A stretch of DNA of 64,000 bases from Verrucomicrobiota bacterium (GTDB lineage: Bacteria > Verrucomicrobiota > Verrucomicrobiia > Limisphaerales > J093). The notes under the pieces were generated by a model. The model searched no databases. It worked only from the letters and a program-made list of their open reading frames with translations, and was not told the DNA's origin. Positions 38,267-46,947 of the stretch are shown piece after piece. Position numbers and translations under genes: made by a program. The stretch is taken from contig JAKLFY010000015.1 in NCBI GenBank assembly GCA_022710935.1, positions 1-64,000 of the forward strand, written 5' to 3'. Positions within the stretch are counted from its first letter, which is position 1, and each line of letters begins with the position of its first letter.

Positions 38267-39958
38267 ATGACCGGACCGGCCCTGACTGCAATCCTCCTGG
38301 CGGGCTGCCTCCTTGCCCAGGCCTGCGCCGCCCCCCTCGCCCATGCCGCCGGATCCCGCGGCGCCGTGGCAACCGGAGCGCCCGAAGCCACGGAAGCGGC
38401 CCTGCAAACCATGCAGCGCGGCGGCAATGCCATCGATGCCGCCATCGCCGCAGCACTCATGCTCGGCGTCGTCGACGGCCACAACTCGGGCCTGGGCGGC
38501 GGCTGTTTCCTGCTCATCCACCTGGCTGACGGCTCCCTCGTCGCCATCGACGGACGCGAGACCGCGCCCGCGAGCGCCACCGAGACAATGTACCTGCGCG
38601 ACGGCAAGGCCGCCCCCGAGTTGAGCCGGACGGGCCCCCTGGCGGCAGGCGTGCCGGGAGCGCTGGCGGCCTACGAATTCGCCGCCCAACACTACGGCCG
38701 CCGCCCTCTGCGCGAGCACTTCGAGACCGCGGCGCGCGTCGCCGATGAAGGCTTCGTGGTAAACGCCCGGTATGCCGCCGTGCTCAAGGACAACATCGAG
38801 ACTCTCGCCCGCTTCCCTGCCACCTGCGCGGTTCTGTTGCGCCCCGACGGCTCGCCCTGGCAGCCGGGCGACCGGCTGCGGCAGCGCGACCTGGCGCGCA
38901 GTTATCGCGCGCTGGCCGACGCCGGATCGCGATGGTTCTATCGCGGACGCTTCGCGCAGGCCACGGCCCGCTCGATGCGCCGGGAAGGAGGTCTGCTGAC
39001 CGAGCGCGACTTCGCGCGCTACAGGATCAAGCTGCGCCAGCCAATCCGCACCACCTACCGGGACTGCGAGATTGTCGGGTTCCCTCCGCCCAGCTCCGGG
39101 GGCGTCCACGTCGCGCAAGTCCTCAATATGATCGAGGGCTTCGACCTCCGAAGCATGAATGCGGGATCGGCCGACTCCGTGCATCTGCTGGCCGAGGCGC
39201 TCAAACGGGCCTTCGCCGACCGGGCGCATTGGCTTGGAGATCCTGACTTCGCATCCGTTCCGCTCGGCCTGGTGTCGAAGGACTACGCGCGGCTCCTCGC
39301 GCGCGACCTGCAACTCGACGCCGCGACACCCGTGGTCCGACACGGCGAGGCGCAGGCCGTCTCCCCGGGCGCGTTCGGCCGCCACACAACGCATTTCTCG
39401 ACAGCCGATGCCGCGGGCAACTGGGTCGCCTGCACCGCCACTCTCAACACCTCCTTCGGATCCAAGCTCATGGTGCCCGGCACGGGCATTGTGCTCAACA
39501 ACCAGATGGACGACTTCTCCGCCCAGCCAGGCGCAACCAACTACTTCGGGTTGCCCGGCGCCTCGGCCAATGCGGTGGCGCCCGGAAAACGACCGCTCTC
39601 GAGCATGAGCCCCACAATCGTGCTCAAGAATGGACGGCCAGTCCTGGCCGTGGGGGCATCGGGCGGCCCGGCCATCATCAGCCAGACCTTGCTCGCGCTG
39701 GTCAATACGATCGATTTCGAAATGGATCTCGAGACCGCTCTGCGGCAACCGCGGTTCCATCACCAGTGGCAGCCCGACCAACTGCGAGTCGAGCGGGGCG
39801 TACCGCCCGAGGTGCGCCTCGAACTCGAACGGCGCGGACACGCCGTCGTCGAGACCCGATCACTGTCGTCGACCCAGGCCGTCGCCGCCGAACCCGACGC
39901 CGGCGATCTGGTCGCCGTCTCCGATCCCCGATCCGGAGGCCGCGCGGGAGCGTGGTAG
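38267..39958 (+). CDS. ggt: Gamma-glutamyltransferase
   Basis: A 563-residue Ntn-hydrolase that cleaves and transfers the gamma-glutamyl group of glutathione and related peptides. The N-terminus (LTAILLAGCLLAQACA) has a possible lipobox (LLAGC), so it is exported, perhaps lipidated. GGNAIDAAIAAALMLGVVD and HNSGLGGGCFLL are family blocks; the autoprocessing nucleophile is Thr374 in HTTHFSTADAAGN; SSMSPTIVLKNG and GASGGPAIISQ form the substrate-side loops. It starts 27 bp after smc. Length matches the family. Confidence 0.95.
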   Translation: MTGPALTAILLAGCLLAQACAAPLAHAAGSRGAVATGAPEATEAALQTMQRGGNAIDAAIAAALMLGVVDGHNSGLGGGCFLLIHLADGSLVAIDGRETAPASATETMYLRDGKAAPELSRTGPLAAGVPGALAAYEFAAQHYGRRPLREHFETAARVADEGFVVNARYAAVLKDNIETLARFPATCAVLLRPDGSPWQPGDRLRQRDLARSYRALADAGSRWFYRGRFAQATARSMRREGGLLTERDFARYRIKLRQPIRTTYRDCEIVGFPPPSSGGVHVAQVLNMIEGFDLRSMNAGSADSVHLLAEALKRAFADRAHWLGDPDFASVPLGLVSKDYARLLARDLQLDAATPVVRHGEAQAVSPGAFGRHTTHFSTADAAGNWVACTATLNTSFGSKLMVPGTGIVLNNQMDDFSAQPGATNYFGLPGASANAVAPGKRPLSSMSPTIVLKNGRPVLAVGASGGPAIISQTLLALVNTIDFEMDLETALRQPRFHHQWQPDQLRVERGVPPEVRLELERRGHAVVETRSLSSTQAVAAEPDAGDLVAVSDPRSGGRAGAW

Positions 39959-40018
39959 ACGCCGCTCCCTGAGCAACTGCCACGCATCAAGCCGGCTGCA
40001 AGCCGGCGCTCCGGCTAC

Positions 40019-40042
40019 CGACGCACCGACGCACCGACGCAC
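40019..40042 (+). repeat. Three tandem 8-bp repeats
   Basis: CGACGCAC is repeated three times without interruption, right after AAGCCGGCTGCAAGCCGGCG. It is a small repeat in the spacer between ggt and the cytochrome gene. Confidence 0.8.
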
Positions 40043-40099
40043 CGGCTTCGCGCCAATTGGGCTTGGCAGACCAGCGGCGCCCGATGACAATGCCGCGTG

Positions 40100-43000
40100 A
40101 TGCACACACCACAGGTCCTGGCGCGACTCTCTATCCTCGCTGGCATGACCGCGATTGCGCAGGTCGCACCCGAACCCGGCGCGCCCAACTCCGCCGCAAG
40201 CACCCCTCCCCTCCTCGCTCACTGGCGCCTGGACGAAACAAGCGGCGGTGTCTGCGTCGATGACAGCGCCCAGGGACATACGGTCCGGATCGAACTGGGC
40301 GCCGGCGCCGCCTGCGCGCACGCCCCGGGCCTCTTCGACGCCGCCGTGCGCCTTTCCGGACAGCATCGGCTGCGGGTCGCGGGCGCATTCGAGGTCGGCC
40401 ATCTCCGCCAGATCACGCTCAGCGCATGGGTGAGACCGACCGCATTCGAGCGCTACAGCGAGATCTTCCGCAAAGAGGATGGCGACAACCGGATCCTGTT
40501 CTCGTTTCAGGAACACGGCCATGTCTTGTCGCTCGGTCTCAACGCGGGGGGATATGTCGAGTGCGACGGATCCATCGATCCCGAGCGCGTCCTCGACGGG
40601 CGCTGGCATCACTGCGCGGCGACGTTCGACGGACGCTCGATGCGCGTCTACTTCGACGGACACCCGATCTGTGCGATCGAGCGTTCGGGCACGCTGACCG
40701 CCGGCGGGCCGGCTGCGGCGTGCCTCGCCTCGATGGACGGCTCCGAGTGTTTCCAGGGCGGTCTGGACGACGTGCGCATCTACGGGGAGGCCCTGCCGTC
40801 CGCCGGGATCCAGGCGCTGTTCCAGGGCGGGCTCCCGGCGCTCGAACGGCTCGGCCGCCAACTCGAAGAGCGGTTGGCCGGCCTTTTTGCCCCAGGCGCG
40901 TCGTTCGCGGAGACCATCGCCGCCACCCGCGCGCGGCTTGCCAGCCTCGACTCCAATCTCGATGACGAAACCGCAGGGGCGCTTGTCCGGCGGATCAACG
41001 AACGCCACCCGGAGGAGGCGTCCGAGTTCAGCGGCCTGCGGGTGATGAGCGTGGCGGATCTCCTGCAGACTCGGGATAGAGGCTCGATGGCCCGCGCCGG
41101 CGGGCGGTTGATCGAGTTGCTGACCGAATACAAGCCGTTGACTGAGCAACAATGGCGCCGCCAAACACCCGACGCCTTGCGCGCCTGGAAAGAGATCGAG
41201 GTGATCGAACGAAGATTGGCGGACCTCGACGCCCAGGGGGACGCGGCGCTGCTCTCTCCGGCCTGGATCGAGCTGCTCATCGAGGCCGGGCGCCGCATCC
41301 AGTTCCGTCCCGAAGTGCAGGAGGCCGTAGCCCCGTACGTCCGCCCTACCACGCCCGAAACCCGCTCTCTGACGGAGGCCGAGGCGCGCGCCGCCCTCGA
41401 ACGGGACTGGCTGCACCAGGTCGATCAGCAGCCCACGCGGGAACGCATTCTCCAGGAAATCGACTGGACCCGCCGGCTCGCCAGACGCGTCAGGACCGTT
41501 GCCGGGCCGGCGCTCGGAGAATTGTCCGATCTCGAAGGCCGGGCCAGGGCGCTGACGGCCCCCGATCGCGCCCTCTACTTCGCCGTCCGCGAGGTCAAGC
41601 GCCGCATCATGTTCAGCAACCCGGTTGTTGACTTTGACCGCGTTCTTTTCGTGGACATGCCCTTCCCCCAGGGAAGCGAATGGCAGCATGAGACGCGGCA
41701 TCGTCTCGGCTACATGGCGGTTCCGGGCGGGCGCTTGATGGTGCTCGAAGGCCTCGGGCCCGCGGGCCGGCTGCGACAGCTCATGCCGCAGGCGCCTCTG
41801 CACGGGGCGTTTTGGCGTCCGGATCTCTCCTGGGACGCCACCCGGGTGCTGTTCTGCTTCAAGCCGCACAACGAAAAATCGTTTCACGTGTACGAAATCG
41901 GCATCGACGGCTCCGGGCTGCGCCAGATCACGGACGGGCTGTATGATGACCTGGACCCGATCTATCTTGCCGACGACCGGCGCATCGTGTTCACGACGAC
42001 GCGCGGTCACACCTATGTCCGCTGCATGCCGCCCACCAGCGCGTTCGTCCTGGCACGCTGCGATCTGGACGGCGGCGACATGTACCTGATCTCGGCCAAC
42101 AACGAACCCGATTACCTCCCGTCGATGCTCGACGATGGCCGGCTCGTCTACACCCGCTGGGAATACACCGACAAACCCCTCTGGCGCGCCCAGAAGCTCT
42201 GGACCGTTCATCCCGACGGCACGCAGGCGAGCACGCTGTGGGGCAACCAAAGCGTCTGGCCGGACCTGGTCAAAGACGCGCGCGGCATTCCCGGCAGCGC
42301 GCGTGTCATGTTCACCGGCAGCGCACATCACGACTGGTTCGCCGGCTCGATCGGCATCGTCGACCCGAATGCCGGACTGAATTTCCCGGATGGCCTCACC
42401 AAAGTCACAGCGGATGTCCCCTGGCCGGAATGCGGCAACGGACCCGTCGACCCCATCGAGTCGCCAGACTACCACCCGGCCGGCAACTACGCCGCCTACT
42501 ATGCTCCCTGCCCGCTCGGCGAACGCGACTTCATCGTGTCCGCCAACCGCGCCGGCAAGTTCGTGCTCTACCTGATGGACGTCGACGGCAATCGCGAGCT
42601 GATCCATGAGGGAACGCATCACGTTCTCCACGCCCTCCCGCTCAAGCCCAGGCCCCGTCCGCCGATCCTCGAGGACGCGGTGGCGTGGCCGGTCGCCGGC
42701 CCAGGCCCGCGCACTCAGCAGCCGGGCGTGCTCTATAGCCGCGACGTGTTCCAGGGTGCGCCCGACGAACTGCGCGGCAAGGTCAAGTTCCTGCGCGTCC
42801 TCAGCATCGACCACAAGACATACACCTATTGGCATAAGCGCCCCTACATCTCGACCGGCCCCGTGGTGTCGGGCGTCCAGTCCGATGGCGTCAAACGCGT
42901 CCTGGGCACCGTGCCCGTCGAAGAGGACGGCGCCGTGATGTTCGAGGCCCCCTCGGGCATCCCCCTGCACTTCCAGCTCCTGGATGCCGACCAGCGCGCG

Positions 43001-43678
43001 CTGCACACCATGCGCAGCTTCGCCAACCTCATGCCCGGCGAAAACCGCGGCTGCCTCGGCTGCCACGAACGACACAGCCGCGCCCCCTCCGCCACAACCG
43101 CCTATCGGCGTCCGCCCAGGCTCCAGACGATCACGCCGCCGCCCTGGACCGACACCACCGTCAGCTACGCGCGCTATGTCCGGCCCGTTCTGGACCGCTA
43201 TTGCATCGAGTGCCACGCAGGCGACGGCGAGGGGCGGAAGACCCTCGACCTGAGCCCGCGTCCGGGCTTCCTGGACTTCGACGAACCATACTGGATCCTC
43301 ACCGGGCGCCCGAGCTGGGGCGCGCCCTACAACCCGCCCCAGCCCGCCCCGCCCGGGTGGGGCATCGCCGACATGTTGATGGTCGAGGCCTTTGGAACGA
43401 CCGACCCCGAAGGCTACCGCACGCCCGCGCCGATGTCCGGGCTCTCGAGCCGAAGCCGGCTCATCGATCTGGCCTCGAACGGACGCCACAACGGCGTCCA
43501 GGTCGATCCCGTCAGCCTGCTGCGCCTCATCGTCTGGGTCGATGCCATCTGCCCCTACCGCGGCGATGAGGAAATCCGTCAGATCCCCGATCCCGAGTTC
43601 CAGGGCGTCGATTGGCTGGCCGTGCGTCCAAGGATTCAGACCGCCCCGCACATCGCGCGGCCCGGTCCGGTCCATTGA
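40100..43678 (+). CDS. LamG plus hydrazine-synthase-alpha-like di-haem cytochrome
   Basis: A 1192-residue exported protein. A weak signal (LARLSILAGMTAIAQVA) precedes a LamG/concanavalin domain (about 35-235: HWRLDETSG, LSAWVRPT, WHHCAATFDG, DDVRIYGEAL). A helical stretch follows, then a propeller region (about 520-960) like the middle domain of the hydrazine synthase alpha subunit (FKPHNEKSFHVYEIGIDGSG, IYLADDRRIVFTTTRG). Two CxxCH haem motifs follow: CLGCH at 985-989 and CIECH at 1035-1039. Homologues are widespread in planctomycetes and verrucomicrobia outside anammox, so hydrazine synthesis is not implied. An extracellular redox or carbohydrate-linked role is likely. ATG 40100 follows an overlapping GTG at 40097. 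Confidence 0.85.
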   Translation: MHTPQVLARLSILAGMTAIAQVAPEPGAPNSAASTPPLLAHWRLDETSGGVCVDDSAQGHTVRIELGAGAACAHAPGLFDAAVRLSGQHRLRVAGAFEVGHLRQITLSAWVRPTAFERYSEIFRKEDGDNRILFSFQEHGHVLSLGLNAGGYVECDGSIDPERVLDGRWHHCAATFDGRSMRVYFDGHPICAIERSGTLTAGGPAAACLASMDGSECFQGGLDDVRIYGEALPSAGIQALFQGGLPALERLGRQLEERLAGLFAPGASFAETIAATRARLASLDSNLDDETAGALVRRINERHPEEASEFSGLRVMSVADLLQTRDRGSMARAGGRLIELLTEYKPLTEQQWRRQTPDALRAWKEIEVIERRLADLDAQGDAALLSPAWIELLIEAGRRIQFRPEVQEAVAPYVRPTTPETRSLTEAEARAALERDWLHQVDQQPTRERILQEIDWTRRLARRVRTVAGPALGELSDLEGRARALTAPDRALYFAVREVKRRIMFSNPVVDFDRVLFVDMPFPQGSEWQHETRHRLGYMAVPGGRLMVLEGLGPAGRLRQLMPQAPLHGAFWRPDLSWDATRVLFCFKPHNEKSFHVYEIGIDGSGLRQITDGLYDDLDPIYLADDRRIVFTTTRGHTYVRCMPPTSAFVLARCDLDGGDMYLISANNEPDYLPSMLDDGRLVYTRWEYTDKPLWRAQKLWTVHPDGTQASTLWGNQSVWPDLVKDARGIPGSARVMFTGSAHHDWFAGSIGIVDPNAGLNFPDGLTKVTADVPWPECGNGPVDPIESPDYHPAGNYAAYYAPCPLGERDFIVSANRAGKFVLYLMDVDGNRELIHEGTHHVLHALPLKPRPRPPILEDAVAWPVAGPGPRTQQPGVLYSRDVFQGAPDELRGKVKFLRVLSIDHKTYTYWHKRPYISTGPVVSGVQSDGVKRVLGTVPVEEDGAVMFEAPSGIPLHFQLLDADQRALHTMRSFANLMPGENRGCLGCHERHSRAPSATTAYRRPPRLQTITPPPWTDTTVSYARYVRPVLDRYCIECHAGDGEGRKTLDLSPRPGFLDFDEPYWILTGRPSWGAPYNPPQPAPPGWGIADMLMVEAFGTTDPEGYRTPAPMSGLSSRSRLIDLASNGRHNGVQVDPVSLLRLIVWVDAICPYRGDEEIRQIPDPEFQGVDWLAVRPRIQTAPHIARPGPVH

Positions 43679-43736
43679 GCGGCCGGGGCCGCTATTAGGA
43701 TTGCTCTGGGGCAAGACGACGGTAGCATCCGGCGCC

Positions 43737-46700
43737 GTGCAAGACCGCAGCCGATTGTTGCTCCGCGTGGCGATGCTGTGCCTGTTGCTCTCGGGCATGG
43801 CGGGTCTGGTTTACGAGATTGTCTGGACCCGGTACCTCGCCCTCTTCCTGGGCCACACCAGCTATGCCGTCATCGCCGTTCTCGTCGCTTTCATGGGCGG
43901 CCTGGCCCTGGGCAACCTCTGGATCGGCGCCTGGGCCGACCGCACCCGGCGTCCGCTCGCCACCTACGCCTGGCTCGAAATTGCGATCGGCGTGTACGCC
44001 CTGATCTTCCCAATCTACTACCAGCTCTGTTACAGCGGCTTCCTCGGCCTGGCCCGTTCGCTCGATCCGGGCTCCGCCGGGCTCCTGGCGCTCAAGTTTC
44101 TCTTCAGCCTCCTGGCCATTCTCATCCCAACCGTGCTGATGGGGGGAACGCTGCCCCTGCTCACACGGCTCTTGACGCGCTCCCTGGGCGAGATGCGCGA
44201 GAAGGTCGCCGCCCTCTACTTCATCAACAGCGCAGGCGGCGTCATCGGCATCTGGCTGGCCGACTTCTGGTGGATCGGAGCGATCGGCCTCCCGGCAACT
44301 GTCATGGTCGGCGCCGTCCTCAACCTCGCCGTCGGCGGCCTGGCCCTGTTCGTCAGCGGCTACATCAAGGAAGGGCAAGCCGACCAAGCCGAGGCCACGA
44401 CTCGTGTCGCCGACGCGCCGAGACCGGAGGCCGAGCCGGAAAGCTACGGACCCGCCGAGCTGCGCCTTGCGATCCTGGGCATCGGCCTTTCGGGCTTCGT
44501 CGCCATGCTGTATCAGGTGGCCTGGACACGCCTGCTGGCCCTGGCCATGGGTTCGAGCACGCACGCGTTCTCCCTCATGCTCATCACCTTCATCACCGGG
44601 CTGACTGTGGGGGCGTGGATTGTCTATCGCTGGCGGTCGCTGCGGCGGTCCCTGGCGGCGTTTGCCTGGGCCGAGCTGGCGCTGGCTCTCACGGTCGGCC
44701 TCTCCCTGTTCTTCTACGAATTCCTCCCCTACTGGTTTGGCCGCCTGGCCGACCTGCTGGCCCGGCGGCCCGAGGCCTACAGCCTCTACCACGGTCTGCA
44801 GGGACTGCTCTGCTTCGCCGTCATGTTCGTGCCGACGGTCTGTCTGGGCATGACTCTGCCCCTGGTTACGCGCGCCGCCACGCCCTCGCTCGAACGCGCA
44901 GGGCGCACCGTCGGACGCGTCTTTGCCGTCAACACGGTCGGGACCGTTCTGGGCGCGGCCCTGACCGGGCTGGTGTTGATGCCGCGTCTGGGCCTGGCTG
45001 GCACGTTCGTGCTCGGGGTGGCTGTGAACCTGCTGATCGGCCTGGTCATTCTTGTCCGAGTCGAACGCGGCGCAAAACGCCTGATCGCGATCGGGACATC
45101 CGGCCTCTTCCTCGTCCTGCTGGCCGCCTCCACGCCGTTCCTGGCCCGCTATTGGCAAAACGCCCTCACGCTCGGTGTGTTCCGACCCCGCGGGCTCGCC
45201 ACCAACTGGCGCGATTACCACAGGGGCCTCCAGGAGGGGAAACCGCTGTTCTATCGCGACGGCGCCGGCGCCACCGTCAGCGTCCATACGGGCGAGAACC
45301 CGGAGACGGACTTGTACCTCAAGGTCAACGCCAAGACCGACGCCAGCACGCTCGGGGACATGACGACCCAACTGCTGGCGGGGCACCTGCCGCTTCTGCT
45401 CCACCCCGAATCGACCAATGTGCTCGTGATCGGCCTGGGCAGCGGCGTGACGGCGGGGGCGATCACCGCCCATTCGAGCGTCCAGACGATCGATGTGGTC
45501 GAGATCTCGCCCGAAGTGGTCGAGGCCTCGAGGCTCTTCAACCCCTACAACCGCGATGTCCTGCGCGACCCGCGCGTGCGGTTGGTCATCGACGACGCCA
45601 AGTCCTACCTCCTGCTCAATCAGCGACGCTACCAAACGATCATCAGCGAACCGTCCAACCCATGGATGGCGGGCGTGGCAGGGGTGTTCACACTCGAATT
45701 CTACGAGGAGTGCCGCGCCCACCTCGACCCCGGCGGCGTCATGGTCCAGTGGGTCCAACTCTACGAATTCAGCGACGCCGGACTCGAAACCGTCGTCGCC
45801 ACGTTCAGCCAGGTCTTCCCCCACGTCAGCATCTGGCACACCGACGCCGCGGACATCCTGCTCATCGGCACCGTGGAACCGCGTTCGAGCGACCTGGCCG
45901 CCTTTGCGGCGCGGCTCGACGAACCGACGGTCAAGGCCGATCTCGAACGCATCAAACTCACCAACCTGCCGCTGCTGCTTTCGCACGAGCTGATTTCATC
46001 CGCCCACGGCGCCCTGCTCCCGCCCATCGAAACACGCATCCACAGCGACTACTACCCGACGCTCGAATACCTGGCCCAACGCGATTTCTTCGTCCGCCAG
46101 GGCGCAAGCCGGTTCCGGCAAATCGACGAGAATTTCTCGCGCCGCCCGACCACGCTGCTGGGCGACTACCTCCGCGCCAATGCGCTCACGTCGGCGGACT
46201 TCGAAGCCTTCGCCAATACCTATCTCGAAAGCGGCAAACCGTTCCTCGATATCATCACGTCCGTGCTCCTGCGCTGGCAACAGCAGTACCCCGAAGCCTG
46301 GGAACCGCTCGAAGTCGCCTCCCGCTTCGTGTTCGTCAACGCCCCGGGCGAACTGGATGTCCTCCGGCTCGCCCCCCGCCGGAATGGGCTCATCGACAGG
46401 GCCCGCGTGAAGCCCGATCTCCTGCGGCAGTACGGCCTGGCCCTGATGCGCACCTACAGCGAACAACGCTCCGCGTTCTACGCCCCGCCGACCGAGGAGC
46501 TGACCGCCATCCTCGATCGCCTCATCGAGCTCGATCCCGACAACCAGCGCGTCTACCAGGTCTACCTGGCCGAGCTGGCCTGGGACCGCGGCGATGACGA
46601 CCTCTGCCTCGATTACGGACGCCGCGCCCTCACAGCCGATCTGCCTCGCGGCTCCGCGAAGTTCAAGCTCGATCCTGTGGCGCCTCTGCGCGCCGTGGCC

Positions 46701-46880
46701 CGCCTGGCCGATGCCATGCGCCGCCGCGGCGAACTCGCCCAGGCGGTGGAACTCTGCGAGACCGCGGTGCGCGGAGGCTATCTCACGGACAGCGCACGGG
46801 CTGGCGCATTGATTTTTGAAGTGACCCAACGCCGCGTCCAGGCCGAGCTGAACCAACTGTCGGCTCGTCCCGCACCCTAG
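43737..46880 (+). CDS. Fused MFS-like transporter / spermidine synthase
   Basis: About 1047 residues from GTG 43737; the frame is open upstream but overlaps the previous gene. Two blocks of transmembrane helices (about 1-210 and 245-470) form an MFS-like membrane domain: SGMAGLVYEIVWTRYLALFL and SGFVAMLYQVAWTRLLALAM are duplicated halves. A class I SAM-binding spermidine synthase-like domain follows: VIGLGSGVTAGAI near 564-576, IDVVEISPEVVEAS and IISEPSNPWMAG. The C-terminal about 250 residues are helical, TPR-like. The polyamine substrate is unproven in this family. It starts 58 bp after the cytochrome gene. Confidence 0.88.
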   Translation: MQDRSRLLLRVAMLCLLLSGMAGLVYEIVWTRYLALFLGHTSYAVIAVLVAFMGGLALGNLWIGAWADRTRRPLATYAWLEIAIGVYALIFPIYYQLCYSGFLGLARSLDPGSAGLLALKFLFSLLAILIPTVLMGGTLPLLTRLLTRSLGEMREKVAALYFINSAGGVIGIWLADFWWIGAIGLPATVMVGAVLNLAVGGLALFVSGYIKEGQADQAEATTRVADAPRPEAEPESYGPAELRLAILGIGLSGFVAMLYQVAWTRLLALAMGSSTHAFSLMLITFITGLTVGAWIVYRWRSLRRSLAAFAWAELALALTVGLSLFFYEFLPYWFGRLADLLARRPEAYSLYHGLQGLLCFAVMFVPTVCLGMTLPLVTRAATPSLERAGRTVGRVFAVNTVGTVLGAALTGLVLMPRLGLAGTFVLGVAVNLLIGLVILVRVERGAKRLIAIGTSGLFLVLLAASTPFLARYWQNALTLGVFRPRGLATNWRDYHRGLQEGKPLFYRDGAGATVSVHTGENPETDLYLKVNAKTDASTLGDMTTQLLAGHLPLLLHPESTNVLVIGLGSGVTAGAITAHSSVQTIDVVEISPEVVEASRLFNPYNRDVLRDPRVRLVIDDAKSYLLLNQRRYQTIISEPSNPWMAGVAGVFTLEFYEECRAHLDPGGVMVQWVQLYEFSDAGLETVVATFSQVFPHVSIWHTDAADILLIGTVEPRSSDLAAFAARLDEPTVKADLERIKLTNLPLLLSHELISSAHGALLPPIETRIHSDYYPTLEYLAQRDFFVRQGASRFRQIDENFSRRPTTLLGDYLRANALTSADFEAFANTYLESGKPFLDIITSVLLRWQQQYPEAWEPLEVASRFVFVNAPGELDVLRLAPRRNGLIDRARVKPDLLRQYGLALMRTYSEQRSAFYAPPTEELTAILDRLIELDPDNQRVYQVYLAELAWDRGDDDLCLDYGRRALTADLPRGSAKFKLDPVAPLRAVARLADAMRRRGELAQAVELCETAVRGGYLTDSARAGALIFEVTQRRVQAELNQLSARPAP

Positions 46881-46947
46881 CCCGCATTTCTCACCACTCC
46901 GGCTGCTTGTTGTGTTTGGCTTGATCCACCATCGCCGGCGCAACCGC

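Noticed and set aside
40100-43678. True hydrazine synthase (anammox metabolism)
   Set aside because: Only the alpha-like domain is present, without beta and gamma subunits or other anammox genes.
39860-43798. Long minus-strand open frame of 1312 codons opposite the cytochrome gene
   Set aside because: It is the shadow of a GC-rich plus-strand gene whose LamG and CxxCH motifs are clear; the antisense product is Arg/Gly-rich with no motifs.
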